DNA of 64,000 nucleotides from NCBI GenBank assembly GCA_963854835.1, contig OY978525.1:78886628-78950627 (forward strand), given 5' to 3'. Below the pieces are notes generated by a model that ran no database searches, was not told the DNA's origin, and saw only the letters and a list, made by a program, of their open reading frames with translations. Every line of letters starts with the position of its first letter. The first letter of the stretch is position 1. A program made the translations under genes and the position numbers. Source of the stretch: Megamerina dolium (Eukaryota; Arthropoda; Insecta; Diptera; Megamerinidae). Below, in pieces: positions 58,204 to 64,000 of the stretch.

Positions 58204-58526
58204 TGTCTACGCCAGAGTGAATGCGCAGCGCTACCGGTGTGTTGTATTCACATTTCTATTCTACTACTCTCTCCTTTTTTTATTACAATTACTTTCTTAC
58301 ACACTCTCTCACTCGCTTTCTTTGCCTTTGCTTTTATCAAAGTGCAATATCTTTTCATATCTGAATTTATTATCATTCTTCTAATGCAGGCATCGGCAAA
58401 AGCTGCTCATATGAGCTCTCCCACATCACACGCATTCTTACGCTCTTTCAATTCAATCGTTGTTGAGACAGCAACGAAGCAACACATGCACGGGTGCGCT
58501 AATAATTTTCTTATTTTTTCTTGTTA
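58204..58526 (+). repeat. Probable BEL/Pao 3' LTR
   Basis: Starts TGTCTACGCCAGAGTG right after the G-rich polypurine tract and ends TTCTTGTTACA, giving TG...CA ends and about 323 bp. The 5' partner was not found. Confidence 0.55.
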
Positions 58527-58711
58527 CAGTGGACATGTATGATAATATGGCTGCAAGAAAATATTTTATGATTCCGAATGCTTTCTATGCAATGCAATGT
58601 CTCCTTTGGCACAATTCTTTATGTTTTAAGAAACATAATGTCAAAAGACATTATGATATGTTTCATAAGGATTTTGACAAATTTCAGGGTGAAGCAAGGG
58701 ATAATTTATAT
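58527..58711 (+). pseudogene. hAT-type BED zinc-finger fragment (GTF2IRD2/ZBED-like)
   Basis: The frame here reads WHNSLCFKKHNVKRHYDMFH then KDFDKFQGEARDNL. The FKKHNVKRHY...H..YD.F.G..R pattern is the N-terminal BED-finger region of a hAT transposase family from which GTF2IRD2 and ZBED proteins derive. It is bounded by the BEL LTR on the left and cut by the family A LTR at 58712. Confidence 0.6.
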
Positions 58712-59149
58712 TGTAACGAGTATCGATAGTTGATTACTCATCACTATCGTGACTGACACAATTGGCAGCATCGAAACGAATGTCAACAAAAAGAAATAAG
58801 CGATAACCAGAACAAGCCAACGAGAAAGGAAGAGAAGAATCTCGATAAAGGAAGATTCTGGGGTGTTGCCAACAGAGTATAAATAGAGCCAATGTTGAGC
58901 AGTGAGAATCAATCTAATTCCGAAAGTGATTGCGAAAACATTGATACAGAGGCAAAAGTTGCAAGTACATTTAAGTGTTATAGTAAATAGTTGATTGTAA
59001 ACAGTGTTGATTGTAAATAGAGATTATTAAATAAATTGTTGCTGTATATAGTTGTATAAAATAAGTGTTGCAGTTATCATTAACAGAATCCAGTGATCGA
59101 ACAAGGTAATTCAAATAGAATTAAACGTTCACAGAATAAAAACGTAACA
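58712..59149 (+). repeat. Family A copy 5, 5' LTR (subtype 2)
   Basis: 438 bp, TGTAACGAG...GTAACA, with TATAAATA near 58880 and subtype-2 diagnostic GATTGCGAAAACATTGATAC. The tRNA-Leu-type primer site follows at 59152. Confidence 0.95.
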
Positions 59150-59178
59150 ATTGGTGTCAGAAGTGGGATTCTGTAAAG

Positions 59179-60648
59179 ATGGTGAAAATTGACCAACTAA
59201 AAGTGGACCAGCTCAAAAAGCTGTTGGTAGAGTTGAATCTATCGTCATCAGGTGCAAAGGCGGAACTGCTGGTGAGGCTGAGGCAAGCTATGGAGGCTAA
59301 GGGAATTAATGTAGAAGAACATGAGTTCTTCGAGGAAGCCGATATACAAGCAGTTGTGCACGCTGAGGAAGAGAGCAAAATAGATTCGAGTGGTCAACTC
59401 ATGGAATTCATGAAAACCATGATGCAACAGCAGCAACAACAGCTACAAGAAAATGCGTCTCGCATTGACTCCAAGTTTCAAGAACATTCGGTACGCCAAG
59501 AGGGCGTTATTAGTGAATTACGTACGGAAATTCAAGGAAATGCGTCTCGCATTGACTCCAAGCTTCAAGAACATTCGGCTGAATTGCGTATAGAAATTCA
59601 AGAAGGTTCGTCTCGCCAAGAAAACTTCATTGGAGAATTCCAGAAGACAATTAACTACAAACTACAAGAAATTTCTGGGGCTATTAATGAGAAAGTTGCA
59701 GAACTAAAAGAACATGTAGATGAAATTTCCGGAGCCATTAATGAAAAAGTTACAGATCTGAAGGAACATGTAGATGATTTGGAAGATAAGTTCGAGAAAT
59801 TACAACACGATCTCAACCAACTAAAAATAAATGGGCCAGCCACATCAGTGATTAGAGATTCAAGTACAATCAAACTAAAGCCACCAACATTTGACGGAAG
59901 CACGCCATTCAATATCTTCAAGCTTCAATTCGAGACAATCGCTTCGAAAAATCAATGGGATGATAGCGACAAGACTGCTGCTTTAATAGTCGCATTAAAA
60001 GGTAATGCTTCCGAGGTGTTACAGATGATTCCAGAGAAAGATCGTGGTAGCTATCAGTCACTGATGGACACACTCCAGCGAAAATATGGAAATGAATACA
60101 AGAGTCAATTACATCGAGTGGAATTGAGATCGCGAGTGCAACGGAGTAATGAGAGCCTTCAGGAATTCGCTTCCGATATTGAGCGCTTATGTCATCTAGC
60201 GTTCTCCGGTAATTCGGAAGAGTTCGTCGAAAAAATAAAAATAGAGGCATTCATAGATGGCATACGTGATGGAGAGACAAAGCGTGCCCTAGTCATGTCA
60301 CCAAGGAATACTTATGCTGAAACAGTCAGTAGTGCATTGACGTTTGAAGCCGCCAGTTTGATGTGTCGACCAATGCCACGGGTACGCCAACTAGAAACAG
60401 AAACAGCAGATCTGGTTGAAGCAGTGTGTCAGGCATTCAAATCTGTAGCGCAGCCTGAAGGAAGAACAACAGGTCGACGCGAAAACAAATTTACTGGTAA
60501 GTGCTTCATTTGCGACAAACCAGGACACATGGCGCGTGACTGCCTTCTACGACGAAAGCAATCAAGATCGAGTTCTCCAGGAAGACAAAAGAAGGAGAAT
60601 AAGGTGGATAGTGATTGCTCCACTAACACAAATCCATCGTTAAACTAA
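59179..60648 (+). CDS. Family A Gag, intact, 489 aa
   Basis: The only unbroken gag of this family in the window. Residues about 5-40: SAP-like motif (VDQLKKLLVELNLSSSGAKA, then ELLVRLRQAME). Residues about 75-205: long coiled coil built from repeated units (RIDSK(L/F)QEHS, EISGAINEKV, LKEHVD). Residues about 225-400: retrotransposon Gag core (LKPPTFDGSTPFNIFKLQFE; YGNEYKSQLHRVELRSRVQR). Residues 442-455: CCHC knuckle CFICDKPGHMARDC, followed by a basic tail (LRRKQSRSSSPGRQKKE). It would assemble particles around the element RNA; the SAP-like region could bind chromatin or AT-rich DNA (inference). The start ATG is 29 bp after the LTR with no earlier ATG. The stop codon is embedded in the frameshift signal. 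Confidence 0.92.
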   Translation: MVKIDQLKVDQLKKLLVELNLSSSGAKAELLVRLRQAMEAKGINVEEHEFFEEADIQAVVHAEEESKIDSSGQLMEFMKTMMQQQQQQLQENASRIDSKFQEHSVRQEGVISELRTEIQGNASRIDSKLQEHSAELRIEIQEGSSRQENFIGEFQKTINYKLQEISGAINEKVAELKEHVDEISGAINEKVTDLKEHVDDLEDKFEKLQHDLNQLKINGPATSVIRDSSTIKLKPPTFDGSTPFNIFKLQFETIASKNQWDDSDKTAALIVALKGNASEVLQMIPEKDRGSYQSLMDTLQRKYGNEYKSQLHRVELRSRVQRSNESLQEFASDIERLCHLAFSGNSEEFVEKIKIEAFIDGIRDGETKRALVMSPRNTYAETVSSALTFEAASLMCRPMPRVRQLETETADLVEAVCQAFKSVAQPEGRTTGRRENKFTGKCFICDKPGHMARDCLLRRKQSRSSSPGRQKKENKVDSDCSTNTNPSLN

Positions 60649-60680
60649 ATCGAGTCAGTTCAGCGGGGCGTGAACTGACT
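60639..60680 (+). promoter_or_regulatory. -1 programmed frameshift signal (gag/pol), best copy
   Basis: GTTAAAC (60639-60645) is read GT|T AA|AC in the -1 sense of gag. A 7-nt spacer TAAATCG begins with the gag stop. A perfect 10-bp hairpin AGTCAGTTCA / TGAACTGACT with the 8-nt loop GCGGGGCG follows (60653-60680). Pol is open in the -1 frame directly through this site. Confidence 0.75.
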
Positions 60681-63600
60681 CCAACAGTGGGTTGCCCCAT
60701 CATTCACATTTCACAACTACAGCGTGTGCCAAACAGTTTGACTATTGATGGAAAATTGGACAATATGGAATTCATGTTAACTCTGGACACTGGTGCATCA
60801 CATTCTATAATCAAGAGCGATTTGGTAAAGAGGTTTGAGCCTTTAATGGGAATAAAATTGCGTACAGCAACGGGTGAGGATGCACAAATTCTGGGTAAGA
60901 TAAAGAAACGAGTATCTATTGGAAATTACACGTGGGAACATGAATTCATTGTGGCTGACATCATCGATGACGTAATAATTGGTGTTGATTTTATGATTGA
61001 CAACGGATTTACGTTAGATTTAAGGCTGGTGGAAGCAGATAAAGAAATAACGAATAAAAACATCATACTTGGTAGGACGTTAGTAGAACCTAAAGAAAAT
61101 GGAATAGTACCGGTGCGAATATTAAATCCAACTAATACATCTACAGTTGTGAAGAAAGGAATGGTGATTGGTCATTGCCAGGAAGTTACTGCCGTAGTAG
61201 ACTGCGAAAAGGGTTCGTCGATAAAAAGTGGAAGATCAGGAACTGGCAAGGCGGAAATAAAAGCACAGATGGAGGAATGGGCAGGTGTGCTTACCAAACA
61301 GCAAAAAGAAAAGGCTTTACAAGTATTGGAGAAGTACAGTTCAATCTTTTCTTCAAATGGAAAAACTGGAGGACGAACAACCATCGTGAAGCATCACATT
61401 GACACCGGTGATTTTAGATCAATTCGTCAAACACCACGACTTTTGACCATTGGCCAAAAGAGACGAAGCCATTAAGCTGATTTCCGATATGCAGAAACAA
61501 GGTGTTATTGAACCATCAGCGAGTCCATGGAGTTCACCAGTTGTGCTGGTAAAGAAGAAGGATGGAAGTACTCGATTCTGTGTGGATTACAGAAAGCTGA
61601 ATGAGATTACGAAAAAAGACAGCTATCCACTGCCAAGAATCGATGACACTCTGGACACACTATCTGGTGCGAAGTGGTTCTCAACTCTTGATTTTCAAAG
61701 TGGCTACTGGCAAGTGGAACTTGGTAAGGAGGACAAAGAGAAAACAGCTTTCAGTATTGGCGATGGTCTATGGCAATTTACAGTTATGCCATTTGGCTTA
61801 TGTAATGCGCCAGCTAATTTCGAACGTTTGATGGAGCGTGTACTCAGAGGACTACACTGGAAAACGTGCTTGGTGTACCTCGATGACATTATCGTGATGG
61901 GAAAAGATTTTAACGACCACCTGAAAAAGCTGAAAGAAGTATTTGAGCGTATACAATCAGCAGGGCTTAAACTGAATATGAAAAAGTGTTCACTCTTTAG
62001 GCGAGAAGTTAAATATCTTGGTCATAAAGTAACAACAGAAGAGGTACATACCGACGAGGAGAAAGTAGCAGCAGTACAAGAATGGCCTATTCCGTCGAAT
62101 CTTCACGAGTTAAGAAGCTTCCTAGGCTTATGTACCTACTATAGACGATTTGTTCCTGGATTTGCAAACATCGCCAGCAGTCTGCATGAGTTGACAAGAA
62201 AGAACAAACCATTTGTGTGGGGCGAGGACCAACAGAAAGCATTCGAACAGCTGAAAGAAAAACTCTGTTCAGCACCAATATTACCGTATCCAGTACCTGG
62301 TCAAGAGTTTGTGTTGGACACAGATGCGAGTGGCTATGGAATAGGTGGTGTGCTCTCTCAGATCATAGATGGGCAAGAAAAAGTAATAGCATACTACAGT
62401 AAAATCCTGTCGAAGCCAGAAAGAAATTACTGTGTCACACGAAGAGAGTTGCTCGCAATACTGGAATGTGTAAAGTATTTCCATAAATACTTGTACGGTC
62501 AGTCATTTCATCTACGAACTGACCACTCAGCGCTAAGGTGGTTATTGCAATTTAAAAACCCAGAAGGGCAATTAGCGCGCTGGATTGAAAGGCTGCAGGG
62601 TTATGATTTTACCATCGAACATCGTAAAGGAGGATATCACGGCAACGCGGATGCTCTATCTCGTCGTACTTGCAAAATGGAATGTAAACATTGTTCTCGA
62701 GTGGAAAGCAAGGAGCACATTGTCGACATACGACTTACGAATATATTGCCGGAGGAGTCATGGACCACCGAACGAGTGCAAGAAGATCAGCGGAACGACC
62801 CAGATCTCGTAAAGATTATGGAATACAAGGAGCAGGGCATACGTCCAGATTGGCAAGAAATGGCTAATGAGAGTCCAATAGCAAAGGCATACTGGGCGCA
62901 GTGGCAAAGCCTGCACTTACGAGACGGATGTTTATTCCGAGCATGGGAAAGTGAAGATGGAAAAATCACTAATGATCTTCTAGTGGTACCCAAGGCGAGA
63001 ATAAATGAAGTGATAGCTGAGTATCACAATGCCTCCAGTGGAGGGCATTTGGGAATCACCAAAACCGTCGGGAAAATAAAGAAACGATTTTATTGGGTTG
63101 GATGTCATGACCATGTCGCTGATTGGATTCGGAAGTGTAAGCAATGTGCAATGGCCAAAGGTCCCACTAAGAAAAGTCGAGGTAAGATGCACCAATACAC
63201 CGTGGGTGTTCCATTCGAGCGAATTGCTATGGACATAGCTGGACCATTTCCAATAAGCAACGCAGGAAACAAGTATTTTCTGGTGGTTATAGATTACTTC
63301 AGTAAATGGCCTGAAGTATACCCCATTCCAAATCAAGAAGCTAGTACCGTTGCGGATGTATTCGTCAACCAATGGATTACTCGTTTTGGTGTACCGATGG
63401 AATTACACTCAGACCAAGGTCGAAATTTCGAATCAGCTGTATTCCAAGAGATATGCCGAATGCTGGATATATACAAAACTCGTACAACACCTTTGCATCC
63501 ACAATCTGATGGCATGGTAGAACGATTTAACCGTACCTTGGAGGAATATTTGAGAAAAGTCGTAGATAAATACCAAAGAGACTGGGATGTACATATACCA

Positions 63601-63966
63601 ATGTTCCTCATGGCATATCGATGCGCACATGATACGACGGCAATGGCAATTTTTGGAAACGAGTTAAGACTGCCAGCTGATTTAAAATTTGGAGTCGTAA
63701 CACCAACGATATCAACCGAAGGTAATTATACTAGCGAGAAGCGGGAACAGTTGGATGAAGTACATCAGTTCATCAGAGAGCGGTCGCAGATGATAAGCGA
63801 TAAGATGAAGGCCAGGTATGACTTGAAAGCAAATTCAAAAGGGTTCTATGAAGGAGAGCTTGTAATGCTTCATAATCCACAACGAAAGAAAGGCCTGTCC
63901 CCCAAACTACAGACTCATTGGGAAGGACCATATGAGATTATAGCAAAGATAAATGACGTAGTATAT
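60646..63966 (+). pseudogene. Family A pol, copy 5 (few lesions)
   Basis: Protease with DTG (LTLDTGASHSIIKSDLV). About 59 codons are missing in frame between GFTLDL and LVEADKEI. A +1 change lies near 61440. Then one continuous frame runs to the window end: RT with LVYLDDIIVMGKDF, RNase H with LDTDASGYGIGGVL and RTDHSALRWLL, and ADALSRR. An HHCC zinc segment (YHNASSGGHLG ... CKQC) and integrase with D, D and E all present follow (MDIAGPFP, HSDQGRNFES, DGMVERFNRT). Two small in-frame deletions lie near 63630. The last about 34 codons are replaced by LTR sequence. Confidence 0.88.
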
Positions 63967-64000
63967 CGAAACGAATGTCAACAAAAAGAAATAAGCGATA
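63963..64000 (+). repeat. Internal LTR sequence joined to integrase
   Basis: From about 63967 the sequence (GAAACGAATGTCAACAAAAA and on) equals LTR bases beginning about 55 bp into the LTR. The joint falls on a shared ATCG. Confidence 0.85.

Larger units (their letters stand above)
54086..58526 (+). mobile_element. BEL/Pao LTR retrotransposon remnant
   Basis: Gag, a protease-linked domain and a probable 3' LTR are recognisable. A large part of RT and integrase is deleted or decayed beyond recognition (56140-58100). The polypurine tract GCAAGGGGGGCGGAA precedes a TGTC...TTACA LTR. Confidence 0.75.
58712..64000 (+). mobile_element. Family A LTR retrotransposon, copy 5 (cut by window end)
   Basis: 5' LTR at 58712-59149, preceded by ATAT (58708-58711). 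Intact gag, frameshift signal, then pol with a deletion between protease and RT and one frameshift. Near 63967 the integrase C-terminus jumps directly into internal LTR sequence, so the 3' LTR is entered about 55 bp in and the tail is deleted. The remainder lies outside the window. Confidence 0.95.

Overview
The window looks like a transposon-choked stretch of insect chromosome, most likely from a higher fly (a tephritid-type genome is my guess). The support is the AT-rich base composition, host introns of 55-70 bp, and a mix of Ty3/gypsy, BEL/Pao, RTE-like and LOA-like LINEs, a Tc1/Bari-like element, PIF/Harbinger and hAT debris, MITEs and tRNA-derived SINEs. The species is inferred, not proven. 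Only two host genes are supported: an unrecognised protein at 22541-23281 (+) and a four-exon SPATA20-type thioredoxin-fold gene at 23998-26433 (-). They converge tail to tail. Almost everything else that codes is, or was, mobile DNA.

Layout: 1-1831 is a large fold-back palindrome carrying a small MITE in one arm. At 2280-5358 an RTE-like LINE abuts a decayed Ty3/gypsy element (5359-8560, minus strand), which is split by a SINE with a (TA)n tail and a 10-bp target duplication. At 8565-14084 lies copy 1 of the dominant LTR family of the window, here called family A. 14089-20480 holds an LOA-type ORF1-like remnant, a Tc1/Bari-like element (15573-17223) and an LOA-like LINE ORF2. 20695-27998 is the host-gene island bordered by two copies of one MITE. 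27999-33792 is family A copy 2. 34157-36560 is a second RTE-like LINE in reverse. 36561-40228 is mostly non-coding, with a repeat and MITE remnants. 40229-47439 is a tandem LTR-body-LTR-body-LTR array of a deleted family A member (period 3428 bp). 49568-50031 is a tRNA-like SINE head split by a solo family A LTR. 50985-53130 holds Harbinger/MADF debris and a half copy of the fold-back unit. 54086-58526 is a decayed BEL/Pao element, 58527-58711 a hAT BED-finger fragment, and 58712-64000 family A copy 5, cut by the window end.

Family A is the most interesting system here. It has LTRs of about 437 bp (TG...CA), a primer-binding site matching the 3' end of a tRNA-Leu, and a Gag that starts with a SAP-like DNA-binding motif followed by a long coiled coil and CCHC knuckles. 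A textbook -1 frameshift signal (GTTAAAC, 7-nt spacer, 10-bp hairpin) sits exactly at the gag stop. Pol runs PR-RT-RNase H-integrase with no env, and insertion is strongly biased to ATAT. Copies show trans-mobilisation of a dead element, LTR-subfamily mosaicism, an unequal-crossover array, a solo LTR and opposite-orientation insertion at the same ATAT site in two copies of one repeat. No CRISPR, rRNA or functional tRNA gene was seen. Coordinates of degenerate element edges are approximate to a few bases up to tens of bases.
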